Assembly (NCBI GenBank): GCA_017506865.1
Contig: JAFCMP010000346.1
Span: 682,001 to 746,000, forward strand
Direction of reading: 5' to 3'
Length of the DNA stretch: 64,000 nucleotides
DNA from: Tribonema minus
Taxonomy: Eukaryota; Sar; Xanthophyceae; Tribonematales; Tribonemataceae
Below the pieces are notes generated by a model that searched no databases, had not been told where the DNA came from, and saw only the letters and a program-made list of their open reading frames with translations. Below are positions 48,701-58,755 of the stretch, one piece after another. Position 1 is the first letter of the stretch, and each line of letters opens with the position of its first letter. The position numbers were made by a program, and so were the translations under genes.

Positions 48701-51598
48701 CACCATGGTGCAGGCTCTCTCACTCTGGCCTAAGTACTATAGCAACTTCCTTTTTGTAGTTCAATCCAACTTCAACAGCATTTTGCCTGCTGCACCCCAG
48801 TGTCAGCAAACGTGTGCCGCTGATGACGTCTGTCCTCTGATGGGCGGAGGCAGCTGCGGTAAGCACGCCACCAGGCCCGAGGTCTGAGCGCTGCTGTTAC
48901 ACCCCAGCGCTGCTGTTAGTGCACACCAGTGCTCTGCATACCGCTGCCTGAGCGCTGCTGCTAGTGCACACCAGTGCTCCGCATACCGCAGCCAGAGCGC
49001 TCAGCCAGTGCTCAGCAGCAGGTGCCGCTGACCTCCGCTCTGTGCCGCTACCCTGTAGGTGCCACAGCGCTCAGCGGTTGCGACATGCGACAGCGCTCAG
49101 AAAATTGAGCGCTGAGCACTGACACCAGCGTGCGAGCGGCGCTTAGCAGCGAGTGCTGAGCGCGGGCACTGCGGTGCCACAGCGCCCAGCAAGGCATCCA
49201 GCAGCTTATCCGACATGAGATTCCAGTGGATCAGCTGGTTAGACCAGGTCCATGTGATGCGAACAACAGAGCCTGCCCAAAACACCCTGCAGTACTTGGA
49301 CGATTTGCACCAGCGACACTGCGAGTCCTGACAGTAGCAAACGCTGCATTCGATGCGTGCAGCAAAGCGTGCGAGTTTGGCGCCAGCCACTGCCGCAGAC
49401 CCTACCGACACACCCAGTTGCGGAAATGAATCAAAATGTTCTAGAGCGCTGGGTGACAAGGTGTGGGTACTCAGCCGACATATTGAATGGTATAGCAGTA
49501 TTGCGGTAGGCCGTCATACTGAATGTTATAGCAGTATTGGGGTTTTGAGCACATCACAGTTTTGAGCGCAACGCGTGGACACTCACGCTTCTTGAGGGCA
49601 CGCTCCACCTCACCCGCTGGCACAGGCGCAGCGGCAACCGCGCAGGGCGCGTCATCTACTGAGCACTGCCTCCCACTGTTGAGCACTGCGCTTGGTCGCA
49701 ACAGCAACATTACAGTTACATGTACGCTTTCGAGCACCCCACGTGGACACTCACGCTTCTTGAGGGCACGCTCCACCTCACCCGCTGGCGCAGGCGCAGC
49801 GGCGACGGCGCAGGGCGCGTCATCTACTGAGCACTGCCTCCCGCTGTTGAGCACTGCGCTCGTGCAGCACGCCTCTGCGCCGCCCGGCAGGGCACTGCAG
49901 CAGCACAATTAGCGGGAAAGGTATGTTGTGAGGTCGGTAGGTATGCTTGACCTAAACCTAGCCCTGACTATGGACCAGACATGGGGGCGCTACGTGCGGC
50001 AATGCAGCTAGTGCATAAAATGTTGGCGAGCACTGTGCTTGGGACGCGGGGTAGCTGCAGCGGTGCTGGCGGCACAGCAAGTGAGAGTGGCGTGGAGCTG
50101 CAAAAATGATCGTGACAAACACACACACACAGAGTGCACCACATGAGCCTAAGTTTGACCCTAACCCCTACTCTTAACCTGAACCAAGAACACAAACCTA
50201 AGAACAGCCTGCAACTCGACCAGAGCGGCCAGCAACATGGGGGCAGCAGAGCCCAATTTGAGCACAGTACTGAACTGCACAAATACATGTATAGCAGTCC
50301 GTGTGTGTGAGTGTGTGCCAGCGGTGAGCTCGAGTCACACCATATTGTGCAAAAGTCTACCACAAGTGGCACCATAGCCTTGAACTCTGTCGTAAAAGAG
50401 ACCAGTTACTGGGCCGCACCGGCTACCCTGCATTCTAATTCAAATCAACAGCAACTACACTACACATTCTTTCACGGGTATGGCGCTGAGGAATGCATGT
50501 ATGTACAGAAGTCTGCAATGAGGTCTGGGGGGCAGCTCAGTGTCTCTGTGAGCTGGAAGTACGACTTACATAATGCTTGTTTGCGTTGCTAGTATCTTCG
50601 GAGGTTGTTACACCCTGATTGCCGCCAGTGGCTCGTTCAATTTTCACATTTCATGCTGAATATAAATCGCACCTAGCGACCACTGTTAATGAAACGCGAC
50701 GACCGTATGTTGGCTGCCTTCTATGTAGTGCGACTACCATAAGGGTGTCGGTCACCAATGGTGCCAATGCGTCACACAGATTGAGCACTGCATCTTCAGC
50801 TCCTTACCCAGAACCCTTCCTCAAATGCATCGCAAACAGGCCAATGAGTCAATTCGTAGTGATGCGAGCACCAGATTCGCATAGTGAACACAACTTGCGT
50901 TTGTCCGGAGGTCTGGTAGTGCTTGTACGGCCGTTGTATCATGCCAGAACCTGATGGAACTATGCAGTCAGTGCGTGCGAACACAAATGACTCACTTGCA
51001 GCCCGGTCCTCCGCATGTGGTGCATTCCAACGGACAGCATGCTGTTTGATCCTGAAGAGTCGTTGTAAAGCAGCCGATGCGTTGGCAGCAGGCGCAGCAC
51101 CACAGCGATCGCCCGGCAGCGCAGGAGGCGAGGACAAACACACAACCACAGCCGGTGTAAGTGCGACGGCCAGAGGCTGCCAACAAACATAAGCGGCGGC
51201 GAACTGCTCTCTGGGAGATGCCCGACCACTGCAGCGCCAGTTATACTTTTGATTGACAAAGCCTCCATACACAGCAATGTGACCGGAGCCCTCTGCGAGT
51301 CTCTTGCAACGCCACATGGAACAGTAATGTTGTGAGGCACCTCAGGAATGAAGCCTCGCCGTTCACGGCTCGTTCAGCTTGCGATACCTTCACACGACAG
51401 GCAGATGCGCTGAGGTATCCTGCACAAACCATCAGCATCTTCCCGCATTATGCAAGTAGTACTTGCAAGCATGCGCCACAGTGAGGAGTCGCTCCTTGCC
51501 TTGTTCAGGATGCCCTGATCACATGTTGGGTCCGCAGCACCTGTACCACCCAGAAGGCAGCAGCCGGCAAGCGCCGCGGCAGCTTGTGCCCAGCGCAT
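39767..51598 (-). CDS. GH26-B: secreted GH26-like glycosidase with one Cys-rich module
   Basis: Twelve exons: 51598-51500, 51051-50996, 49894-49755, 48429-48308, 48058-47976, 47212-47109, 46516-46390, 44021-43922, 42804-42712, 42014-41860, 40911-40860, 39922-39767 (TAG). All are in phase; 428 residues. Residues 1-21 are a signal peptide (MRWAQAAAALAGCCLLGGTGA). One Cys module follows, from DPTCDQGILN through CCPLECTTCGGPGC to APC, then a short charged linker instead of a Pro/Thr linker. The GH26-like domain is at about 100-377: RLLHEFNG (acid/base E199), SWYKW, ENYVDE, VSTYNLCG, AEMGSTG (nucleophile E324) and WFFEDK. The last exon adds a Lys/Arg-rich tail of 51 residues not seen in GH26-A. 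Intron 1 begins GC. The GH26-A intron between GGDK and PQW is absent here. An alternative donor 25 bp inside exon 3 gives the same phase. The final exon is the least certain join. Confidence 0.88.
39901..40375 (-). repeat. 5' edge of last GH26-B exon with its acceptor, three copies
   Basis: The true exon start (GCGAGCGCAG then GCGGAGATCAAGGC) is at 39922. Copies of acceptor plus first codons occur at about 40090-40140 and 40190-40235, each with GCGGAGATCAA after an intact CAG. The upstream intron sequence (GCGGTGCTGCTGTGCGAGC) is repeated too. Together they form three units of roughly 100-175 bp. Confidence 0.9.
41531..41920 (-). repeat. 3' end of GH26-B exon plus donor, three copies
   Basis: The exon end at 41860 (GGTCACCACCTTCAACTG then GTACGT) is copied at about 41691-41745 and 41531-41578. 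The first copy is followed by GCAAGT and the second by GTAAGC. The third copy has lost one base in the coding part. Spacing is about 160-170 bp. Confidence 0.92.
42770..42985 (-). repeat. 5' edge of GH26-B exon with acceptor, duplicated upstream
   Basis: The acceptor and first codons of exon 42804-42712 (TTGTGCAG then GTGATGGTCTC) recur at about 42890-42985, where the reading includes CTCACAACCTGTGCGG. About 95-125 bp is duplicated, including the flanking intron. Confidence 0.9.
43285..43665. repeat. Tandem array on a GTTGAGCGCTGCAACACGCG unit
   Basis: About thirteen imperfect copies of 26-33 bp, each with a GAGCGCTGCAA core, lie in the GH26-B intron between exons 44021-43922 and 42804-42712. 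It contains no supported coding sequence. Confidence 0.92.
43859..43881 (-). repeat. Short interstitial telomere-like repeat
   Basis: Three CCCTAA units, about 40 bp from the donor of exon 44021-43922 and close to the end of the 43285-43665 array. Confidence 0.85.
45052..45964. mobile_element. MITE-like element with TTAGACGACGG terminal inverted repeats
   Basis: The left end reads TTAGACGACGGTCCGTCGTG and the right end, reverse-complemented, begins TTAGACGACGGAGCAACG. GACGGAGTCG and ACGACGG motifs recur in both subterminal regions. Length is about 0.91 kb. I see no transposase ORF, which fits a non-autonomous element, and no clear target-site duplication. It sits in the GH26-B intron between exons 46516-46390 and 44021-43922. 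Confidence 0.7.
46118..46212 (-). other. Possible tRNA-derived (SINE-like) fragment
   Basis: Minus strand: an A-box-like TGGTTTAAGCCG lies about 40 bp before a B-box-like GAGTTCAATTCC, the order and spacing of internal tRNA promoters. Acceptor and T stems do not pair, so a functional tRNA is unlikely. It lies in a GH26-B intron just outside the MITE-like element. Confidence 0.35.
47289..47307 (-). repeat. Short interstitial telomere-like repeat
   Basis: Three CCCTAA units in the GH26-B intron just upstream of exon 47212-47109. Confidence 0.85.
47415..47436 (+). repeat. Poly-C tract (22 C)
   Basis: A run of 22 C, which is poly-G on the GH26-B sense strand, followed by a CT-rich stretch. It lies in the intron between exons 48058-47976 and 47212-47109. 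Confidence 0.95.
48890..49090. repeat. Degenerate GAGCGCTGCTG tandem repeats
   Basis: Repeated GAGCGCTGCTG, GTGCACACCAGTGCTC and GCATACCGC units of about 55-60 bp lie in the GH26-B intron between exons 49894-49755 and 48429-48308. They share the core found at 25475-25726 and 43285-43665. Confidence 0.75.
49585..49894 (-). repeat. GH26-B Cys-module exon 3' part plus donor duplicated
   Basis: The exon end at 49755 is copied about 168 bp further into the intron, at about 49586-49692. The copy covers SAVLNSGRQCSVDDAPC through the charged linker and keeps an intact GTGAGT donor. The reading frame is open in the copy. The 5' part of the exon, including the first CC pair, is not included. Confidence 0.93.
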
Positions 51599-52851
51599 GA
51601 TACTATGGTGGCGGCTACTCTCAATAGCCCTCGTGCCTGACGAGATTACAAGATCAGGCCAGGTCTCTCTGGTTCGGTGTGCGGTCTCGTTGGAACCTCC
51701 GCAACGGCAGCATAAGGGTCTCCATGTATGCGCAATTTTTGATTTCACTCTCGCCGAGGGGGTTCGAACCGTATCCCCCCGGATAGCGGGCATCTGCCTC
51801 GCGTACGTTATACCTCTTAAAACGTGGATTTGGTACGTACCGGTGATCATTGGAAATTTCATCACGAACACACACCACAGCTGTGTGTTGTGTGAGCACT
51901 TTCTGCCACCTGACTGACGACATGCCACTGCAGTCTCCACCAGGCAAGTCGGTCGAGCTTGAAGTTTGCGGATTCCCTCCTCGTTAGGGTTAGGTCAGGA
52001 CCTAATCCTCTGCTTGTCATTTGAAACCCCCCGAAAGCGACCAACCAAACGTGTAGTGCAGGTTTTTATATATAGCCCAGATGAAAGGTTTTTTTTTCTG
52101 TTGATAGGTGGAGCAGTAGAGTTGAAGTATCACTGCATTCAAGTTCACATTGCTTTTCAATTGATCACTGTAGCATGGTTCTGATTGTGTGTGGTGCCCT
52201 GCTGCTTGCAAAGTGCAGTTCTGCTTGCTCAAAAGGCCCCTGGAGTCCACGGTTGCTTCATCCCTGGCCAGCCACGGCACAGTAACACCGACACGCCTGT
52301 ACTACAGCATTCACCCTAGCAGGAGCTGCTGCAAAGCCCAAGCTTCAGGTGAGGCTGCTGCTGGAGCAGCAGCGGCATCAGTGGAGGCAGCTGCTAATAG
52401 GTATACCGTGCCTGTATAGCTGACGCCGTGGAGCGATTGGCGCTTCTGGCTGAGGAGGAGTCAACCAGAGAGAACGTTACCATGCTCAACTGACAGATGA
52501 GCGCTCTACTGGCGCAGCAGAGGGAGCAGACCATTGGACAGCAAAACCGACCAGGCTGGCAGTGCCGCGGTGGAGCAGTCGGAGCGCGATCAGTGCGCTC
52601 AGCACGCCAATGATGGAGTCGCGGAACTGACGTGACAACTGCAGACTCTGATGGTTTTACAGAACCATGCTGCTCGCCTCCGTTTGCACACTGCTCCTGC
52701 GTGCACCAGCGCGCATACGCATTGTAGTCCATGGCGAGTCATTAGTGACGTCCAGCAGATACGCCCTGGTCGATGAGGGGTTTGCACCAGGTCCTGCTCC
52801 ACTGCCGCCGCTGCTGCTTCGCGGCTCCGCTGCGCGCCTGGCGTACCACCG
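51599..52851. other. Region upstream of GH26-B; tRNA-like patch and decayed coding sequence
   Basis: This region should hold the GH26-B promoter. At 51744-51812 (minus) a GGTTCGAACCC box follows a GCCCGCTATCCGGGG hairpin, which is tRNA-like but does not form a full cloverleaf. From about 52400 the plus strand has coding-like but frame-broken sequence (AVERLALLAEEESTRENV) leading into the palindrome at 52852. Confidence 0.45.
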
Positions 52852-53592
52852 CGTGCAGCGCCTGGCAGAGATGGGTGGCCAGCTACTGCAGGAGCGATTC
52901 TCGCAGCTGCTGCCGGGCAAGAGCAAGCCACGGCGCAGCCCCGCCCTGCTGTAGTGGGAGGGAATGACGTTCACTGCCAAGCTGAACATCTGGCGCTCCG
53001 TCTACTCGGCGTCCTTTGAGACAGGAGACCAGTACATCTGCGAGCTCTCAAACTGGAAGGAGGTCTGCCACAGTGCGGACTTCAAGTTGCTGACTAACGA
53101 CCACCGCCCCCTGCGCACTTTGGAGCACCTGCTTGAGCAGATCTGCAACGGCAGCAGAGCAACATTGCACTTCTGAATCAGCCCCGCGCTGGAGCAGCTG
53201 CTCAGCAGCAGCTGCCCTGCGCTCCCATCTGGCGAGCGGGCCCGGGGGGTGGTGCTCCAGTGCGGGGCTGAAGTGCAGTGTTGCCCTGCCGCTGTTGGAG
53301 AACTGCTGGCGCAGGTGCGATAGAGCGCGAAGGGGGTGGGGTTCTGTGATGAGACTGCGGCAGACCTCCTCCCAGTGGGACAGCTCGGAGATGTATTGGT
53401 CTTCTGTCCTGAAGGAGGCCAAGTCTACGGAGCGCCAGATGTTCACCTGGGCAGTGAACGTCAGCTAAGGGCCCCTCCCACAACAGCGCGGCTGGGCCGC
53501 GCCATGGCTGGTTTTTGACCGGCAGCAGCTGCGATAATCGCTTCAGGATCTGCAGCAGCTCGCCACCCACCTCTGCCAGGCGTTGCGCCCGT
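52852..53592. repeat. Large imperfect palindrome with decayed coding arms
   Basis: The left arm (52852-53196) and right arm (53253-53592) are inverted copies separated by about 56 bp. On the plus strand the left arm encodes RVQRLAEMGGQLLQE..QLLPGK and NIWRSVYSASFETGDQY. On the minus strand the right arm encodes AQRLAEVGGELLQ..QLLPVK and NIWRSVDLASFRTEDQY. The frame is broken within each arm. I do not recognise the protein. Coding-like minus-strand sequence continues to about 54002 beyond the right arm, so the source gene was longer than the palindrome. Confidence 0.8.
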
Positions 53593-54840
53593 AGATAGTT
53601 GTGCAGCACCGGGTCTGCCACCTGCAGCATCTGGTGCACCTGCTGCTCGGAGAGGCTTGAGTCCGTGGCCCACGCCTGCCACTGGAAGTGGCACTGGGCG
53701 GTGGTCACCTTAGCGGAGCCTGAGGAGGCTGTTGCCGCCGTTGAGGTCAAGGCGCGGTGTGACGGCAACGGCGGGCACTGCGGCGCTGCTGGTGTGGAGC
53801 AGCAATAGGAGCAGCGTGAGGTTTGCTGCGCTGCCGATGCCGCTGCCGCCGCCACTGTGCGCAAGCAGCAGCGCGGCGGCCAAGGTGGAGGCGGCGACGG
53901 GTTGGAGGCCCTGGGGCGGTGTGAGCGGGGCTGCGCCGCTGCCGCAGCCACTGCTGCCGCCGATGCGGGCCCCGGGGCGCTGCGGCAGTGAAGCGGCTGC
54001 ATTGCATTTGCAGAGAGCGCACGCGCAGAGCATGGTCAGCGTCAGTCAGTGCCACGATCATGGATAAAAATGATATGGTGTGCTTCTGTGTTGCCCGCTT
54101 GCTCCTATCAAGTGACTGTCCTGATGACCGGCTTTTCACGTGTCAATGCCTGTGCTTGGCATGACACTGAATCATTGATGTACCTCATACATTAGTCTAC
54201 AATGAACAATTACATTGTGATTTGTTGATGCAGCAGTGCCGCAGCATCGTCTGCTGTGGGGATATCAAAGTGCTGCTGTATGGCATAGCTTGGCTGACGA
54301 AATTTCCATTAACAAGGAGGAAAAGCATGCGACAATTCCGATATGCTGCGTGTGATCAAGCCATGAATGTGTTGGTGGTCAGCTCATGGCCGGGCGTTCA
54401 ACTTTTAGCTGTGAATTGGTGCGACCCAAGCCGTCTGTGTGCACTGTGATGTTTCCGGTCGCCATTGCTGGAATGGTGTTATGTCCACATCGCAAACATC
54501 TCAAGTGCCAAACTGGCGATTGACAACAGGCATTCACCACTTGAATGGAGTAATTACAGAAGCAGGCTCTGAATAGCACGAGGTGCATGCGGGTACCTGT
54601 TCTTGTTTGCATTGCGTACTGCAGCTAACTACGCATGTATCATTGAATGCACCAGGCTTCCCCACCAAAAATCCACTCATATCTTGGTCAACACGAAGGC
54701 CCCGCACATTACTGTTGCACGACATGCTTCACTGTCGTTGCTTGACAGTCGGTTCAAAGCAATGTACATTGGTTGTCTGATGCTGTGATCCTGGGTGATC
54801 ACTTGCGACATACAGAGACACATTCTGAAACGGATCTCAC

Positions 54841-55255
54841 CTGCATCAAACTCCTCCTCGATCTCGGTTCTCGTTGTTATGTAAGCCATGTGCTGGTGGT
54901 CTTGGGCTGCAGCATCATGGTGGTCGTTTGCTAGCGCATGTTCGACCTCACGCAGCTGGTCCTCGCCGCACCGCCTATCTAGGGGCGTGCCCAAGCGCGA
55001 CAAAAGCGGTGAAGCGAAAGTTGAACTTCCGAGAAGTGTGCCTAAGAACAGCGAACATGTAGCATGCTCCTCGCAGCCCCTGACCCGGCCTGGACGCCTG
55101 ACCATGCCTTTCTCGGAGCACGATGCGCAGTGCGTGTTGCCTTGACCAGGAAAGCCGTAATTGGCGCTCTTGCCGCAGCCACGGCATCCGCTGGCGGCGA
55201 TCTTCTTCATGCCGCGTGTCCTCGCAGCTCTCGCGACCTTTGCCGGGGAAGACAT
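54841..55255 (-). CDS. Small ORF with an EsV-1-7-like cysteine motif
   Basis: An open minus-strand frame starts at ATG 55255 (MSSPAKVARAARTRG) and runs to a good donor (GATGCAG then GTGAGA) at 54841; it stays open to 54677. Residues about 23-49 read GCRGCGKSANYGFPG then THCASC and GMV. This resembles the EsV-1-7 repeat, described in brown algae, other algae and large DNA viruses, although here the spacing is C-x2-C...C-x2-C instead of C-x4-C...C-x2-H. The C-terminal part is acidic and His-rich. The start was chosen because sequence upstream of 55305 belongs to the neighbouring palindrome arm. Later exons were not found. It may be a relic of a mobile or virus-derived element. Confidence 0.45.
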
Positions 55256-55304
55256 GTTTTTTTCGTTGGTGACATTTTTGTGCTGATGCGGATCCGGCAG
55301 AGAA

Positions 55305-56593
55305 GTGTTAGCCGGTACGCCAACAGCATCTTCAGGCAGGCTGCTGGCGCACAGCAGCAGCCCGAGCCGCAGTGTCAGCATCAGCAGCCTGACATTCGCG
55401 GCTGGCACAACAGCGACCTCACCTTGATGATGTGGAATAATGCTGTCGAAAACATGTGTCGCCGCTCGAGTACCGCCGCGTTCTGGTGAGCAGGGCTGTG
55501 TAGGTGCTGGAACTTCTTGAAGCGGCGGCACAGGAGTTGTTCACATACTTGTCTCGCCACAAGCTCGACCTGGCGAATAAGTATGTGCAGCCTCAGTTCC
55601 AGCGCCTCCTAGCTTATACACGATTGCGTGAGTGCAGGCAGCGGCGGCGCCTTGCCTGGAATGGGGTCATGCGGCGCCTTGAGCCAGCAGAATCTGAGAT
55701 TCTGAACCACTGGTGGCACCATCAGCAGCAGATCGGCCAACGCTGGAGCAGTTTCAAGTTGCAGACCAGCACTGCCTCTGCATGATTGGCAACGCAATTG
55801 CAGGAGTCGAGCAGCTGCCGGACGCGCACAACAACGTGAACCCCATCCTCCCGAACAGCATCAGCGGCCATGAGGATCGCCTCAAGCAGCAATATGAACT
55901 GCTTCTGACTGGAGCCCTCCAAGTTGGAGTATGAGGCCGTAGCTTACTTGATGTGAGCCCCGTGAAACGACCAACCCACGCACCGGGAAGAGCTTGCCGG
56001 CCGCGGTCGTGAGCTGCTTGAGGCGATCCTCATGGCCGCTGATGCTGTTTGGGAGGATGGGATTCATGTTGTTGTATGCATCCGGCAGTTGCCCGACTCC
56101 TGCAATCACCTTGTCAATCATACAGAGGCAGTGCTGGTCCGACTGCAAATTGCACCAGCGTACGTTGGCCGATCTGCTGCTGATCATCATGATGGCGGTT
56201 CAGAATCTGTGGGTCAAGGCGCCGCATGACCTCGTCCCAGACAAGGCGCCGCCGCTGCCTGCACGCATGCGAACGCGCATAAGCTAGGAGGCGCTGGAAC
56301 TGCGGCTGCACATACTTGTTCACCTGGTCGAGCTTGTGGCGAGACAAGTATGTTTACCACTCCTGCACTGCCGCTTCCAGCACTCACACAGCACTGGCCT
56401 CCAAGGCGCAGCGGCACTCGAGTGGCGGCACATACTTTCCGACAGCGTTGTTCCACATCACCAACTTGAAGGTGAGGTCGCTGTTGCGCAAGCTGCGAAT
56501 GTCGGGCTGCTGATGCTGACACTGCGGCTCGGGCTGCTGCAGTGCCGCCAGCAGCACCTGCCTGGAGATGCTGTTGGCGTACCGGCTAACACT
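55305..56593. repeat. Second large imperfect palindrome with decayed coding arms
   Basis: The left arm (55305-55892) and right arm (56010-56593) are inverted copies with about 117 bp between. Both encode, outside to centre, SVSRYANSI..RQ, QPEPQCQHQQPDIR, MWNNAV, LSRHKLD..NKYVQPQFQRLL and LPNSISGHEDRLKQ. Frameshifts and stops break each arm. The protein is not recognised. The two arms differ enough that neither is a recent exact copy. Confidence 0.85.
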
Positions 56594-56820
56594 GCTCCCG
56601 CCGCACATCATTCCGCCGCCCTTGCTTTCCAAGAATCGCCATTCACAGTTATATCTGGAGCCCACAAGTGGTTGCTCCGTGAAAAGTGACCAGTATTTTG
56701 GTCCAGAGTGCTTTCCTGAGTTTGAGCTGTGCAGTCCAATCCCAGGGCCTACATTCCTGTTCGAGTCGAAGTGTGCCAGTGGCTGGTGTAGGCTTACTAA
56801 TGGGTTTAGCCTAAGGGTTG

Positions 56821-56940
56821 CAAGGAAAACATGCGTCTGCCAGTGGTGTGTATACATGTTTTCAACAATTGCCTCCGTCAGGAATCGCAATGCATTTGTT
56901 GTTGGACTTCCAGTCATGGTGGCAATAGCACCAGCTGTGT
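56821..56940 (-). repeat. Dispersed repeat, copy 1 (minus orientation)
   Basis: The minus strand reads GSPTTNALRFLTEA followed by a TATACACACCACTGGCAGA-like stretch. A diverged copy in the opposite orientation is at 59417-59528 (GSPTTNLKAFQSLTEA). Both read as peptide-like but are too short to identify. Confidence 0.65.
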
Positions 56941-58697
56941 GGCAGCTGCGTTCAGTCGACTGAATACATTTAAAGGGTGACGATGCGATAATGTGAATCA
57001 ATGCATTAGATCTGATACGTAACCATAATTTTTGCACAGATCTTGAACATGAATGGTGTGCGCGCATACCGTTTTTCAACAAAATGTTTCTGCACATATG
57101 TCAATGAGTGCACCCACAACCCAGCATTCACCAGCGTCAGTGAGGCGAGCTGGCGCACGGATATGCTACAGGGCCCAGAATGCTGAACCAATTGATGTGC
57201 CCATTACGAACGGGGTCATAGGCCACTCACTGACAGGAACATACAGCGTCAATCACAATACCGCACGCACACACATACACACGAATACCGTGCAGGCAGC
57301 CGCCGTGGGGACCCTGCACAGCGCTGCGTGCTGCTATGGTGACTAGCGAGCACACCGGCGTCAAGTGCTGCTGCCATTGCAGCTTTGAACCCTGACACAG
57401 CAGGACGTCCCAACACCAGGGGAGCTACGAGCTTTCAGGAGGGCAGATTCTGACCCCTCAGGCTGCAACAGCGACGCAAGCAGCGCTTACCAGCCGAGCC
57501 GTGCTGCAGGCTGCCAGCAGCGCGGACTCACAACTCTGCGACTAGGGCGCACCTCTCATCTATTGTGGTGCAAGTTGCAACTAGTTGGAGGCCGCCCCTC
57601 TCGGCCTCTGCTGATGCTGAGCAATGCGGTACGGGCGACCAGCACCAGCGTCTGCCTCGCTCTTGGCCAGTGACGATGCGGGCGGCGCGCATCGCATATA
57701 CTTAGTAAACTTGAAGTAAAGGCCGTCAGCGTACTACCAGTAGGCACGCGTACGCAATGCCAGCCCCCCCACACCTCCCGCTGCATCTGAGCACTGCCGC
57801 AGTTTACGCTATTCCCACCGGCCGTCCGCTGATGATCGTTGCTGGACCTTCCTGGTTCTGTGGAAATGGCGCCGCACCGCCTGCTCATGCTGTCTACTGC
57901 GCTAGCGGTTTTGTGACGGCCTCGAACTCGTAATAGCCGTTCGAGCATCTTGAACGCTGCAACGTCCTCCTATAAGCACAGCAGCGATCGGGGGAGGATG
58001 GCGTGACTGTGATCGCTATATAGGCACTGCACTCTCAATAAATTAAATACATTTTGGTAATCATCAAACATATACAGGCAGTATACGCGTGACCAGCTTT
58101 GTGCACAAACATGTTGCAGCACACTTGATCGGGCAGCCTGCATATTATGGCTCTGTGCCAGTGGTTGTTGGCAGATAACAACAGTCACCGCCCACTGTAC
58201 ACAGTTCACCAGCAACTGTGAGCTTTAGCTGTGAAGTAGGATGTTCCCGTGAACCATCTCGTGCGCGCCCCCTTGTACCATGTTTGACTTTTCCTACTGT
58301 CTGGTCTGATTTTGCAGCACAAAACCCTATACAGCCCCTAGACAACAGCAAGATCTGAACCCAATGTTGTCTTTGATGTTTGCAGCATTCTTGCGTTTTT
58401 GTGTGTGTAGCGGTCAGCATTGACTCTATGAACATGTCAGCATTTCCAGGAGGTCACTAATGGACTGCTCACACACATCAATGAGTCTGCAACACAAAAA
58501 TACTGACCACCCAGTCTCCTTGTCTTCTCGTTGTGTTCTGCCCAGTACTTCGCAGTATAGATCCAAGCATGTCACTGGATACTGTTACAAACTTTGATAC
58601 ACACAATTTCTATTGAACTACGTCAGAGCCAATAGCATAGCTGTAGGGGTTCAGGCAAGCTCTCAGAGGCTGCCACAAAACTGTAGCTTCAACTCAC

Positions 58698-58755
58698 CGC
58701 TGTGTTCACTGGCAGGTCCCAATCCACTTTCCAACAAGGTGTCTTTGGCAAATTT
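58698..58755 (-). pseudogene. Orphan GH26 C-terminal exon relic
   Basis: The minus strand reads KVDWDLPVNTA then GTGAGT, matching the end of GH26-C (SVDWDLNTP then GTGAGT) and GH26-A (NVDWDLNTQ). The preceding segment (FAKDTLLE) matches FANKQEL only in another frame, implying a one-base shift. No other exon of this copy is visible nearby. It could instead be an extra exon of GH26-C, but the repeated motif favours a broken paralogue. Confidence 0.45.

Noticed and set aside
53202-54002. 266-codon minus-strand frame, the second longest in the window
   Set aside because: Its 3' half shifts frame relative to the homologous inverted arm, and the 5' half is low-complexity Ala/Pro/Ser. Better explained as a decayed palindrome arm than an intact gene.
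54534-54725. Possible DDE-transposase-like stretch (VGKPGAFNDT) on the minus strand
   Set aside because: A single short resemblance to the GS.HD-type motif, with no catalytic Asp/Glu context or neighbouring homologous sequence.
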